Below, one piece after another: positions 23,748-31,878 of a stretch of DNA of 38,920 nucleotides. The DNA is taken from the NCBI GenBank assembly GCA_004298115.1, contig SCRJ01000113.1, forward strand, positions 1 through 38,920, in the 5' to 3' direction. Each line of letters opens with the position of its first letter. Position 1 is the first letter of the stretch. Both the position numbers and the translations under genes were made by a program. Source of the DNA: Acidobacteriota bacterium (GTDB lineage Bacteria > Acidobacteriota > Thermoanaerobaculia > Thermoanaerobaculales > Thermoanaerobaculaceae). The notes under the pieces are model-generated. The model was given only the letters and a program-made list of their open reading frames with translations, did not search any database and was not told the origin of the DNA.

Positions 23748-24800
23748 ATGAGCGCCGAGGTTTCGCTCGTGCTCGTTGCATGCCGCTCGTCGGCGGTGGC
23801 GCCCGTCGCCGTGGCGGGTTTCCGGGCCGAGGCCGCGGTGCTGGGCGTCTCGAGCGAGGTCGTAATCGTGGATCACAGCGACGACGAGGGTGAGCAGACG
23901 CGGCTGCAGGCGCTGGCGCCTGAGCGGTTGCTCGCCCAGCCCAACCGCGGCTATGCGGCCGGGATCAACGTCGGCGTCGCGGCCAGTTCGGGGCACACGG
24001 TCCTCGTCGGCAACCCCGACATCGCGTTCGAGCCAGGGTCGGTCGCCGCGCTGCTGACCGCGCTCGACGGCGGTTGGGACGTCGTCGGGCCGCAGTTCAC
24101 GCTCGCCGGCTGGCTGTTTCCGCCCGCCGACCTGCAGACGCCCGGCGAGCAGCTGCGACGCTGGCTCGCCGGACGCTCTCCGGCACTCTGGCGGCGCGAG
24201 CTGCGCCGGGAGTTGGCGCGCTGGCGCGCACTATGGGATGCGTCGGAGCCGGTGGCATTGCCGCTGCTCTCGGGCGCGCTGCTCGCGTTCCGGCGCGGGG
24301 CGTCCGAACGGGTCGGGCCGTGGGACGAGGGGTACTTCCTCTACTTCGAGGAGACCGATTGGCTGCGCCGCGCGGCCGCGGCCGGGCTGCGGCTGGCGCA
24401 GGTGCCGCGCGCGCGGGTCGAGCACAGCTGGGGCCACGCGGCCGACCCGGAGGCGACCGGCGAGCAGTTCGCGCGCTCCCGCCGTCGTTTCCTCGCGAGG
24501 CACCACGGCTGGCGGGGGCGCCTCGCGGCCCGGTTCGTGGGGGCACGCTCGCCGCTGCGCCCGTCGCCGCTCCCCGCGGGGGCGGAGGCGCTGCCGCGGG
24601 GCCGGCTGCAGTGGCTGCTGTCGCCGACGGCGCTCGGGGTCCCGGCGGCGGGGTCCTCGGGGTCCGCGCAGGAGCTCTCGGGAGCGTTGCGTGGCGTCTC
24701 AGCGGCGCGGGGAAACCGCGGACGCTTCCTCGTCCTCGCGCTCGAGCCCAGCTCCGGGCGGCTCGCCGGTGTGTGGTCGTGGGAGGTGGGCGGTGGATGA
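23748..24800 (+). CDS. Glycosyltransferase family 2-like protein
   Basis: The 350-residue protein has a GT-A domain in residues about 1-245: VSLVLVACRSS, SSEVVIVDHSDD, NRGYAAGINVG (a rhamnosyltransferase-like segment), VLVGNPDIAFEPG (in place of DXD) and LLSGALLAFRR with GYFLYFEETDWLRRA. The EETD residue pattern holds the catalytic base in the family. The C-terminal 100 residues are Arg/Pro-rich and unassigned. The start is the ATG at 23748; no earlier start fits the frame. It lies 37 bases after the GT4 gene and overlaps the following GNAT-like gene by eight bases. It is likely part of the same glycan assembly set. Confidence 0.85.
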   Translation: MSAEVSLVLVACRSSAVAPVAVAGFRAEAAVLGVSSEVVIVDHSDDEGEQTRLQALAPERLLAQPNRGYAAGINVGVAASSGHTVLVGNPDIAFEPGSVAALLTALDGGWDVVGPQFTLAGWLFPPADLQTPGEQLRRWLAGRSPALWRRELRRELARWRALWDASEPVALPLLSGALLAFRRGASERVGPWDEGYFLYFEETDWLRRAAAAGLRLAQVPRARVEHSWGHAADPEATGEQFARSRRRFLARHHGWRGRLAARFVGARSPLRPSPLPAGAEALPRGRLQWLLSPTALGVPAAGSSGSAQELSGALRGVSAARGNRGRFLVLALEPSSGRLAGVWSWEVGGG

Positions 24801-25773
24801 CGTGACGTTCCGCCCGTACAGGCCCGGCGACGAGACCGCGATCAACGAGGGGTTCAACGAGGTCTTCAGTCTGCACCGCACGCTCGACGAGTGGCGCTGG
24901 AAGTTCCCCGAGACGCGGGACGGCCGCGCGATCCTCCTCGCCGCGGATGCCGCGGGCCGCGTACTCGCGCATTACGCCGCGGTCGCCGTGCCGTTCCAGG
25001 CGCAGGGCCGGCTCGTCACCGCCGGCCAGATCGTGGACGTCTACTCGCGGCGCGAGGCTCGCCCCGGTCTTGCGGCGGCGCACGTGTTCCGCGACACGGT
25101 GCGGGCGTTCGTCGCCGCGTACTGTCGCCCGGAGCGGATCGCGGTCGCCTACGGCTTCCCCGGAACACGCCACATGAGTCTCGTGCGACTCGGCGTGGCC
25201 AGCCTCGGCGAGGCCGAGATGCCACCGCTTCCGGTGTCGCTCTGGTCCCGACGGGTCTCTCGCCGCGGCACGCCTTGGCTGCTGCACAACGTGGCGGCCG
25301 GGTTCGACCGCGCCGCGATCGATGATCTTTGGCGCCGCGCTGCGAGCCGGTATCCGGTGGCCGTGGTCCGCGATGCCGCCCGGGCCCAGGCGAGGTTCCT
25401 CGGCCGCCCGGGAACGGAGTACGTGCACCTGATCGACCACAGGCGCGGCGTGGCGCACGCCTGGGTGGTCGTGCGACTCCAGACTCGCCAGGCCAGTGTG
25501 GTCGACCTGGTGTGGGACGGCGAGGACCCGCGTGCATTGGCTGCGCTCGACCGTGCCGTGGGCCGGCTCGCGCACCGCGCCGGTGCAGCGCAGGTTGAGA
25601 TGTGGCTTTCCGGCGATCCCGCCGCCGAGGCGGTCTTGGCTCGGCTCGGTTGGGAGCGAGGCCGCCGCCCCGACGGTCTGGCTATGGCCGCGTACAGCTT
25701 TCACCCGCACCTCGACGTGAGCGCGTTCCCGGGGTCGTTCTACGTCACCATGAGCGACGCGGACCTGGTGTAG
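24793..25773 (+). CDS. GNAT-like N-acyltransferase
   Basis: The 326-residue protein begins VTFRPYRPGDETAINEGFNE, the opening of GNAT acetyltransferases of the GNAT_acetyltr_9 type. It continues with ILLAADAAGRVLAHYAAV, and YGFPGTRHMSLVRLGVASLG resembles the acetyl-CoA site region. A second GNAT-like half may lie at residues about 200-310. Such proteins in glycan clusters acylate amino sugars, a role inferred here from position. The GTG at 24793 follows GGGAGGTGG, which decides the start inside the end of the GT2 gene. The five genes 21450-28791 are tightly packed on one strand and likely form an operon. Confidence 0.7.
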   Translation: MDDVTFRPYRPGDETAINEGFNEVFSLHRTLDEWRWKFPETRDGRAILLAADAAGRVLAHYAAVAVPFQAQGRLVTAGQIVDVYSRREARPGLAAAHVFRDTVRAFVAAYCRPERIAVAYGFPGTRHMSLVRLGVASLGEAEMPPLPVSLWSRRVSRRGTPWLLHNVAAGFDRAAIDDLWRRAASRYPVAVVRDAARAQARFLGRPGTEYVHLIDHRRGVAHAWVVVRLQTRQASVVDLVWDGEDPRALAALDRAVGRLAHRAGAAQVEMWLSGDPAAEAVLARLGWERGRRPDGLAMAAYSFHPHLDVSAFPGSFYVTMSDADLV

Positions 25774-25777
25774 GGCG

Positions 25778-28039
25778 ATGGACGCCGCGACCGCGCTCTG
25801 GGTCGTCGTCCCGCTCGCGCTGGTACACATCCTGGCGCGGCGATCGCGGGCGCTGCTGCTCTTCCAGGTAGCCGTGGACGTGATGCTCCTGCTCCTGCCG
25901 GGACGGCTGCTCCTGCGCGGGTTGCACGTCGGGCCGGGTGCGCCCGGCGCCGCCGAGTGGGGCGGACCGGTCACCGTGGCCGGGTCGTCGGAGCAGAGCG
26001 ACCTGCCGCTCGAGTTCGCGCCGTGGTGGTCCGAGGTGCGGCGTCTCGTCGCCGCGGGCGAGCCGCCGTGGATCTCCGACCGGATCGGCGGTGGCGCACC
26101 GCTGTTCGCCAACGGCCAGTCCGAGCTCCCGTTCCCGTTACAGCTGCCGGTCTGGGCGCTCGGACCGGAGCGGGGCAGTGACGTGATGGCGGTGTGGAAG
26201 CTCGAGCTCGCGGCGCTCGGCGGCTTCCTGCTGCTGCGCCGGCTCCGGCTGCGGCCGCTGGCCGCCACGGCCGGCGCGCTCGCGTACGGCTTCGGCCTCG
26301 CCCAGCTCTCCTGGCTGGTGGTGCCGCTTGCCTGGGTGACCGCGCTGGCGCCGTGGGCGCTGTGGTCGCTGATCGGGGCGCTGCGCGGCGACCGCCGGCA
26401 CACCGCCGGCCTCGCCGCGCTCCTCGGCGCGCTGGCGGGTTGGTCCGTGCACCCCGAGACCGCCGCGTTCCTGTGGCTGGCGCTCGCGCTGGCGGGGACC
26501 GTGCTGGCGTGGGGCCGGTGGCGCCGCGTGCGCCGCCTGGCGGCGCCGTTCCTGCTCGCGCTGCCGATCGCCGCGGTGGGCGCGCTGCCGGTGGTGGCCA
26601 CGGTCGCGGACTCGGCGAAGTTCGCGGCCGGCCGCGGCGGGGCGCTCTACCCCGATCCGGGACTGCCGTGGACGCTCAAGGCGCGGATGGCGGCGCTGAT
26701 CGTGACGCCATGGCGGGACGGGAACCCGGGCGCGGGCACCTGGCAGTGGCGATTCCCCAACGCGGCCGTGGCGGTGGGCGTGGGTGCGGTGCCGGTGGCG
26801 CTGTTGCTGCTGGGAGGCGTCCGGCGGCGCCATCGGCGGGCGGCGGTCGCGCTCGCGGCGGTGGGTCTTGCCGCCGCCGGCCTCGTCTACCAGCTGCCGG
26901 TCGTATCCCAGATCGCCGGCCGGTTGCCGGTGCTCGGCGTCATGACCTGGGTGCGCGCCGGCTTCCTGATCGGGCTCGCGATCGCCGGCCTCGGCGCGCT
27001 GGCGTTCGACGCCTTCTTGCGCCGGCCCTCGCGCTGGCGCCTCGTTGTCGCTGCGCTGGTCGTGGAGGGGGCGATTCTGGCGCTTGCCCTCAGCGGCCCG
27101 GTCCCGGTGCGGCGCGAGGGCGTGGTCGCGGTGGGCGCCCCGGCGGCGGTCGCCGTCGCTGCGGCCGCGGGCGCCGGGGCGTGGGGCGTCCCGCTCGCGA
27201 TCGCCGCCGAGACGCTGGCGAACGGCTGGCGCGTGATTGGGGGCTCGCGCAGCCCGGCGTCGCCGTCGCCGATCGTGCGGCGGCTGCAACGCCTCGTCGC
27301 CACCGAGGGTGGCCGGGTGCTCGGCCTCGGCGGGGCGCTGCCTCCCAACCTGGCGGGGCGGCTGGGCCTCGCCGACCTGCGCAGCGTGGACCCGGTGAGG
27401 CCGCTCGCGCTGGCCCGGTTGCATCAGGCTTTCGGCGCGGCGGGGATGGACCTGCCGGGGCCGGTGGCCACGCCGTGGGCCGGCCTCGCCGGCGCGTGGG
27501 GCGCGCGCTGGCTGGCGACGCCGCCCGAGGGGGTGGCGGGTCCGGCCGCAGCGGGGTGGCGGGAGGTGTACCGCGACGCGGGCGGCCGTCTGTACCGCAA
27601 CCTCCGCGCTCTCCCGGTCGTGCGCGTGGCCACCCGCGTGGTGCCCCCGCCGGGCAGCGCCGAGGCCGGCGCGTGGGAGGGGGTCGACTTTGCCACGACC
27701 GCGGTCGCCGCGGCGTCGGTCGCGGTGAGCGGGGAGGGCGATCTGCGCGTCCTCGACGACCGCCCGTGGCGCCACGAGGCGGAAGCCCAGGTGCGCGGCA
27801 CCGTGCTGGCGGTGCTGCACGTGCCGTACGCGCCAGGCTGGTCGTGCTACCTCGATGGCCGCCGCGTCGCGGCCGTGGACGCCGACCTGAGCGCGATGGC
27901 GATCGTGGTGCCCGCCGGCGAGCACGCCCTGCTGTGGGTCTACACCCCGCCGTGGCTCGTGCCGGGGCTGTTGCTGACGATCGCCGGGCTGTTCGGGGCG
28001 GCGGTGGTGGCGCTACGATCGTCGCGGAGGCGGCGATGA
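25778..28039 (+). CDS. YfhO-like multi-pass membrane protein
   Basis: The 753-residue protein has about a dozen hydrophobic segments in residues 1-480 and a soluble C-terminal part to about 720, then a final membrane helix (LVPGLLLTIAGLFGAAVVAL). An early extracytoplasmic loop has SDLPLEFAPWWSEVRRLVAAGEPP-like sequence, with a W-x-x-DRIGGGAPLFANGQS segment. This is the layout of YfhO/GT-C-like proteins, where a WxP-type loop precedes the helices and the tail holds SWYPGW-like motifs; here YAPGWSCYLDGRRV plays that part. YfhO members help glycosylate surface polymers from lipid-linked sugars. It starts five bases after the GNAT-like gene and its stop overlaps the next ATG. Confidence 0.75.
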   Translation: MDAATALWVVVPLALVHILARRSRALLLFQVAVDVMLLLLPGRLLLRGLHVGPGAPGAAEWGGPVTVAGSSEQSDLPLEFAPWWSEVRRLVAAGEPPWISDRIGGGAPLFANGQSELPFPLQLPVWALGPERGSDVMAVWKLELAALGGFLLLRRLRLRPLAATAGALAYGFGLAQLSWLVVPLAWVTALAPWALWSLIGALRGDRRHTAGLAALLGALAGWSVHPETAAFLWLALALAGTVLAWGRWRRVRRLAAPFLLALPIAAVGALPVVATVADSAKFAAGRGGALYPDPGLPWTLKARMAALIVTPWRDGNPGAGTWQWRFPNAAVAVGVGAVPVALLLLGGVRRRHRRAAVALAAVGLAAAGLVYQLPVVSQIAGRLPVLGVMTWVRAGFLIGLAIAGLGALAFDAFLRRPSRWRLVVAALVVEGAILALALSGPVPVRREGVVAVGAPAAVAVAAAAGAGAWGVPLAIAAETLANGWRVIGGSRSPASPSPIVRRLQRLVATEGGRVLGLGGALPPNLAGRLGLADLRSVDPVRPLALARLHQAFGAAGMDLPGPVATPWAGLAGAWGARWLATPPEGVAGPAAAGWREVYRDAGGRLYRNLRALPVVRVATRVVPPPGSAEAGAWEGVDFATTAVAAASVAVSGEGDLRVLDDRPWRHEAEAQVRGTVLAVLHVPYAPGWSCYLDGRRVAAVDADLSAMAIVVPAGEHALLWVYTPPWLVPGLLLTIAGLFGAAVVALRSSRRRR

Positions 28040-28791
28040 CGCGCGCACGGTTCCCGGTGGAGAGCGATCTGATCCCGTATGCGGCCTCCGTTCCGCCCGG
28101 GTCCCGCTGGCTCGTCCTCGCGCCGCACCCGGACGACGAGGTGTTCGGGGTGGGCGCCACGGTCGCGCTCGCCGTCGCGCGCGGCGTCGAGGTGCGGGTC
28201 GTCATCGCCACCGACGGCGGCGCGCAGGGCGAACCGGCCGAGCGCGAGGGCGCCGCCGCCGCCGCCGCCGCCGCGCTCGGCGTGCCGCCGCCCGAGTTCT
28301 GGCGCCTGGCCGACCGCTCGCTGCATCAGGCCGGTGCCGCGCTGCGCCGCCGCCTCGCGGAGGCGTTCGCGCGCCTCGTCCCCGACGTCGTGTTCGTCCC
28401 GTCGCCTGTGGAGCTGCACCCCGACCACCGCGCGCTCGCGCTGGCGGTGCAGCGCGCCGTGCGAGCGGCGACCCTCGGCGGGCTGCGCGAGCGGCCACCG
28501 CGCTGGGTCGCGGCGTACGAGGTCAGCGCGCCGCTGGCGCCCAACTTCCTGGTCGCGGCCGACGGCGGCTGGGAGGCGAAGCGCCGTGCGGGCGCCTGCT
28601 ACGCCGCGCAGCTGGCGTTCCGCCGCTACGGCGAGGTCGCGGAGGCGCTCGCGGTGCTGCGCGCCCTTACGCTCGACGGCGCGACGCGCGCCGAGGCGCT
28701 GCACCTGCTCCCGGCGCGGCGCGTGGCGCGCCTGTCGTCCCGCCGCTGGGCGGCGCGGATGGGCGCCGTGCCGGCGCCGGCCGCGCGGTGA
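28036..28791 (+). CDS. PIG-L (LmbE-like) N-deacetylase
   Basis: The 251-residue protein carries the zinc-binding motif APHPDDEVFG (H31, D33, D34) and a second site ELHPDHRALA near residue 130, both needed for hydrolysis in the PIG-L family. These enzymes remove acetyl groups from N-acetylglucosamine-containing substrates, so action on the exported glycan or its lipid-linked precursor is a plausible role. It overlaps the YfhO-like gene by ATGA at 28036-28039, with GGAGG six bases before the ATG. It closes the surface-glycan operon. No signal peptide is seen, so it is cytoplasmic. Confidence 0.87.
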   Translation: MTRARFPVESDLIPYAASVPPGSRWLVLAPHPDDEVFGVGATVALAVARGVEVRVVIATDGGAQGEPAEREGAAAAAAAALGVPPPEFWRLADRSLHQAGAALRRRLAEAFARLVPDVVFVPSPVELHPDHRALALAVQRAVRAATLGGLRERPPRWVAAYEVSAPLAPNFLVAADGGWEAKRRAGACYAAQLAFRRYGEVAEALAVLRALTLDGATRAEALHLLPARRVARLSSRRWAARMGAVPAPAAR

Positions 28792-28855
28792 GCGCGGCGG
28801 CGTCCTCACGGCGTGACGGTGCCGCGCCACGAGGCCTTCGCGATCGTCGTGAGCG

Positions 28856-28872
28856 ACGGCACGTTTCTTGCT
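28856..28872 (+). promoter_or_regulatory. Sigma-54-like promoter of the PEGA-domain gene
   Basis: ACGGCACG, then TTTC, then TTGCT matches the -24/-12 consensus YTGGCACG-N4-TTGCW except at the first two positions. GG (28858-28859) and GC (28870-28871) are separated by exactly ten bases. A start near 28883 lies 16 bases before the ATG at 28899. It sits in the only gap between the glycan operon and this gene. Confidence 0.5.
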
Positions 28873-28898
28873 TTTTCGTTGTCGGGATGGGTGGAACG

Positions 28899-29762
28899 AT
28901 GCGCAAGACGATGCTCGCACTCGCAATCGCCGCGGCGGCGCTGGCGGCGGCGCCGGCGGTCGCCGGCCACTGGCACGGCCGCAGCTGGTTCGGCTGGGGG
29001 TTCGGAATCGGGCCGGTGGGCATCGGGGTCGGGCCCGCTTGGTGGGGGGCCGGTTGGGGGCCGGGTTGGGGGCCGACGGGCTGGTACGAGCCCGCGGTCA
29101 CGGCGCCGGCCAGGACCGACCTCACCGCGGTGGACACCGACGTCGAGCCGGAGCACGCCCGCGTCCTCCTCGACGGCGAGCTGATCGGCGTCGCCGACGA
29201 TTTCGACGGGTCCCCCGGCTTCCTCTACCTCGAGCCCGGCCACTACACGCTCGAGTTCACGCTCCAGGGCTACGCGGGCGAGACGGTGGAGGTCGACGCG
29301 GCGGCCGGGCGGTACGTCCCGATCAAGCTCGAGCTGAAGCGGATCCCCGGCGAGAAGGCGGCGCCGTGGTACGACCGGCCGAAGGGTTTGCCGGTGGGCC
29401 GGGTGTTCGGGCCGCCGCCGGTCGCCGCGGCGGTCGCGGCGCGGCCGGGCCCCGACCCGAGCCTGCGGCCCGAGCTGCGCGACCGGGCCGCGATGGGCGC
29501 GCGTCCGCCGGCGGGCGCCGGCGGGGCGGCGCTGGAGCTGCGGGTGACGCCGGCCAACGCGGCGGTCTACATCGACGGCCGTCTGGTCGGGACAGCCGCT
29601 GAGCTCGGCCGTCTCGAACGCGGCCTCGCGGTCCCCGCGGGCCGCCACCGGATCGACGTCGTCGCACCCGGCCTCGCCGCCAAGGGCGTCGACGTCGATG
29701 TGACGGAAGGTCAACGTCAGCAGGTGGTTGTGGAGCTCGACGGCGGGGCTGGACAAAGCTAG
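28899..29762 (+). CDS. Secreted PEGA-domain protein
   Basis: The 287-residue protein has a signal peptide (MLALAIAAAALAAAPAVAGH). A Gly/Trp/Pro-rich stretch follows (WFGWGFGIGPVGIGVGPAWW and similar, about residues 30-70). Two PEGA domains come next: about 80-148 (ARVLLDGELIGVADDFDG, LEPGHYTLEFTLQGYAG) and about 210-282 (AAVYIDGRLVGTAAELG, VPAGRHRIDVVAPGL). PEGA repeats are common in envelope proteins of Acidobacteriota and Myxococcota. The role is likely envelope-associated. Start choice is between ATGs at 28887, 28899 and 28911; 28899 fits the predicted sigma-54 start and the signal peptide. A sigma-54-like promoter precedes it. Confidence 0.82.
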   Translation: MRKTMLALAIAAAALAAAPAVAGHWHGRSWFGWGFGIGPVGIGVGPAWWGAGWGPGWGPTGWYEPAVTAPARTDLTAVDTDVEPEHARVLLDGELIGVADDFDGSPGFLYLEPGHYTLEFTLQGYAGETVEVDAAAGRYVPIKLELKRIPGEKAAPWYDRPKGLPVGRVFGPPPVAAAVAARPGPDPSLRPELRDRAAMGARPPAGAGGAALELRVTPANAAVYIDGRLVGTAAELGRLERGLAVPAGRHRIDVVAPGLAAKGVDVDVTEGQRQQVVVELDGGAGQS

Positions 29763-29778
29763 GAAAAGGGCCTATGCT
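29750..29778 (+). promoter_or_regulatory. Sigma-70-like promoter at the end of the PEGA gene
   Basis: TGGACA (29750-29755, five of six to consensus), a 17-base spacer and TATGCT (29773-29778, four of six) point into the low-GC gap. The predicted start is near 29786. TGCTAC-GT-GTAGCA (29775-29788) is a perfect dyad overlapping the -10. Confidence 0.4.
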
Positions 29779-29785
29779 ACGTGTA

Positions 29786-29970
29786 GCAGTAGATCAAAGG
29801 GGAGGCGGCGGTCAAGCAACCACTCTTGCAATCCATCCAAACAAAGAGCCTATCACGCTTGACCTATCAAACGAGACCTGCCTGCAAAGGCCAACCTAAT
29901 CTGCCTTGAACCACCGACCTCCCATTCTTACCCCGCCGCCGGGATCACATCCCGGCGGCTTCTGTGTTTA
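29786..29970 (+). ncRNA. Candidate small RNA in a low-GC gap
   Basis: The stretch 29763-29934 is close to 50% GC, far below its surroundings, and holds no recognisable gene. A promoter-like pair at 29750-29778 points into it, and a strong hairpin followed by a T-rich tract ends it. The predicted transcript is about 180 bases. GGGAGG (29800-29805) and CCTCCC (29918-29923) could pair over a long range. No known RNA family was recognised. The call rests only on composition and on the flanking signals. Confidence 0.3.
29935..29970 (+). terminator. Hairpin terminator
   Basis: GCCGCCGGGAT (29935-29945) and ATCCCGGCGGC (29949-29959) form a perfect 11-base stem with a CAC loop, followed by TTCTGTGTTT. 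It can end either the PEGA transcript or the candidate small RNA. Confidence 0.65.
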
Positions 29971-29996
29971 CACTCCCGCCCGGCTCTCGCCGCCGT

Positions 29997-30074
29997 CGTC
30001 ATGCCCGCGAACGCGGGCATCGACGCGGTCCTCGTAGGTCGCGACCTGGCTCCCCGCTCCCCGGGGGAATGACG
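29997..30074. repeat. Dispersed palindromic repeat, copy C
   Basis: The left arm CGTCATGCCCGCGAACGCGG and the right arm CCCCGGGGGAATGACG resemble copies at 5549 and 8160. The left arm holds its own small hairpin, TGCCCGCGaaCGCGGGCA. Confidence 0.6.
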
Positions 30075-30096
30075 CGGGTGGTCCGCGCGTCTCCTC

Positions 30097-30131
30097 GGAC
30101 CACGGACCACGGACCACGGACCACGGACCAC
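30097..30131. repeat. Five tandem copies of a 7-base repeat
   Basis: GGACCAC is repeated five times without variation, just after the dispersed repeat and 34 bases downstream of the holB stop (30165). It is a simple-sequence tract, likely from slippage. No function is evident. Confidence 0.85.
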
Positions 30132-30164
30132 CGGCCGCGCCTCGGCCGCGCCCCGGGCCCTGTC

Positions 30165-31130
30165 CTACGCCGCTGGCCCGCGCTTCGCGGCGGCTTGCGC
30201 GAGGGCTCCCACCGCGACGCTCTCGAGGTCGAGGTGGAGCACCACGCGGCGGTTGTCGGCCGCCAGCAGCGCGGCCGCGGCATCGAGGAAGCGCTCGCCG
30301 CCCGCCCCGCCGGCGCCGCCCGCCAGGCGGAGCAGGGCCGCGGTCGCCAGGCCGATCCCGCTCGGGGTGTCCTTGAGCGTCGCCGCCGCGCGCAGGATGG
30401 CCAGGCCGTCGCCGGCCAGCGCCGCCGCCGCCAATTCCTCGAGCGCGAGCAGGGTCTCGGGGAGGCGTTCGCCTCCCTCGCGCAGAGCGAGCTCGACGTC
30501 GCCGCCGGCGGCCGTCACCAGCTCCGCCGCGCGCTCGTCGCTGCACCCCTGCGCGGCGGCCACGAGCGCCGCCAGCTCGTCGGGGCTCGGCGGCGGGACG
30601 CGGAGCTGCACCGCCCGCGATGCGATGGTGGGGAGCACGCGCCTCGGGTTCGCCGCGAGCAGCACGAAGGTGACGGACGGAGGAGGCTCCTCCAGCGTCT
30701 TGAGCAGCGCCGAGGCCGCGTCGCCGCCGAGCGGCGGCGTGTGGCAGGAGTCGACGATGAAGACGCGCCGCCGCCCCTCGTAGGGGAGCTGGGTGATGTT
30801 CTCGACCACGCCTTGCGCCTGTTCGATCGAGATCTGCGTCTTGTCCGCGGCCACGCTCACGATCTCGACGTCGGGGTGAACGCCGCGGCGGACGCGCTCG
30901 CAGGCGCCACAGGCGCAGCCGGCGCCACCGAGGTCGCGGCAGACCAGCGCCGCCGCCAGCTCGAGGGCGAACGCCTCGCGGCCCAGTGTGGGCGGGCCCA
31001 CCACCATGAGGGTTCCGGGAAGCGTCCCCGAGTCGTTCAGCTCGAGGCAGCGGGCGAGCAGGCGTTGCACGCCGACCCACTCCGCCGGGAGGAGCGTGGA
31101 CGACGGCCACGGGAGCTGGCTGGTGCTCAC
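30165..31130 (-). CDS. holB: DNA polymerase III delta-prime subunit
   Basis: The 321-residue protein is the clamp-loader delta-prime subunit. It has a degenerate Walker A (VGPPTLGREAFALELA, lacking the Lys-Ser/Thr pair, as is common in delta-prime), and a zinc site in CRDLGGAGCACGACERV. Next come the Walker B-like region VFIVDSCHTPP and the sensor segment LLKTLEEPPPSVTFVLLAAN. In place of the SRC motif it has ASRAVQL. The C-terminal 130 residues are the helical collar. The GTG start overlaps the tmk stop (GTGA at 31127-31130); tmk-holB is a common pair. It acts in the replisome, loading the beta clamp. Confidence 0.88.
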   Translation of the reverse strand: MSTSQLPWPSSTLLPAEWVGVQRLLARCLELNDSGTLPGTLMVVGPPTLGREAFALELAAALVCRDLGGAGCACGACERVRRGVHPDVEIVSVAADKTQISIEQAQGVVENITQLPYEGRRRVFIVDSCHTPPLGGDAASALLKTLEEPPPSVTFVLLAANPRRVLPTIASRAVQLRVPPPSPDELAALVAAAQGCSDERAAELVTAAGGDVELALREGGERLPETLLALEELAAAALAGDGLAILRAAATLKDTPSGIGLATAALLRLAGGAGGAGGERFLDAAAALLAADNRRVVLHLDLESVAVGALAQAAAKRGPAA

Positions 31131-31759
31131 GGAAAGAGGTCCGCGACGGCGGCTTTGGTGCGCTCGTGCACCTCGTCCGGCGTCCCGCGCGCGTCCACGA
31201 CCGCGACGCGAGCCGGCTCCCGGCGGGCGAGGTCCCGGTACGCTTCGGCGACCGCCTGGTGGAACGCCGTCGCCTCGTCCTCGAAGCGCCGGTTGTCCGC
31301 GGTGGTCGACGGCCGGCGGCGGGCGCGCCCGAACGCCAGCTCGACGTCGAGGTCGAACACCAGAGTGCGGTCGGGTACGAGGCCGGCGCACGCCAGCTCG
31401 TTGAGGCGCGCGACGGTTGCCGCCGGGATGCCGCGGGCGCCGCCCTGATAGGCGAGCGAGGAGTCGGCGAAGCGGTCGGAGAGCACGGTGCTGCCGGCGA
31501 GGAGCGCCGGCTTGACGACCTCGGCGACGACCTGGGCGCGGGCCGCCTCGAAGAGGAACAACTCGGCCGCGGGCGCCGGCACGAGACGGGGGTCGAGGAG
31601 CAGTTCCCGGACACGCTCCCCGAGCGCCGTTCCACCCGGCTCCCTGGTGGTGACGAAGGCGATGCCGCGTCGTTGCAGGTGGCGGGCGAGGAGCAGCAGC
31701 TGGGTGCTCTTGCCGCACCCCTCGACCCCCTCGAACGTGATCAGCCGCCCGCCGGACAC
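31127..31759 (-). CDS. tmk: Thymidylate kinase
   Basis: Tmk phosphorylates dTMP to dTDP. The 210-residue protein has the P-loop FEGVEGCGKSTQ (residues 9-20), the TMP-binding TREPGGTALGERVRELLL, VLSDRFADSSLAYQG with the DR(F/Y)-S motif, and a LID segment with RRRPSTTADNRRFE. The length is typical (about 210). The start is the GTG at 31757-31759, where the homologous sequence begins. It leads a two-gene unit with holB and is divergent from the PP2C gene at 31879. In the 119-base gap I see no strong promoter for either strand. Confidence 0.94.
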   Translation of the reverse strand: MSGGRLITFEGVEGCGKSTQLLLLARHLQRRGIAFVTTREPGGTALGERVRELLLDPRLVPAPAAELFLFEAARAQVVAEVVKPALLAGSTVLSDRFADSSLAYQGGARGIPAATVARLNELACAGLVPDRTLVFDLDVELAFGRARRRPSTTADNRRFEDEATAFHQAVAEAYRDLARREPARVAVVDARGTPDEVHERTKAAVADLFP

Positions 31760-31878
31760 CGCGCAATTCTAGCCCGGATTGTCCGTGGGAGTTCGTCGCG
31801 GCGGCGTCCGGCATCGCCGGGCGGCGACGGCGACGGGGAACTCATCCGGGCCGGCCCCGTAGTATCGTTGTGCCGACC

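Noticed and set aside
29774-29899. A 41-codon frame in the low-GC gap after the PEGA gene
   Set aside because: Its ATG overlaps the predicted -10 box, its sequence shows no domain, and the interval is better explained as untranslated. It was kept only as a possible RNA.
30097-30131. Tandem GGACCAC repeats considered as a CRISPR or iteron array
   Set aside because: The units are 7 bases with no spacers, no cas or replication gene is near, and the tract fits simple slippage.
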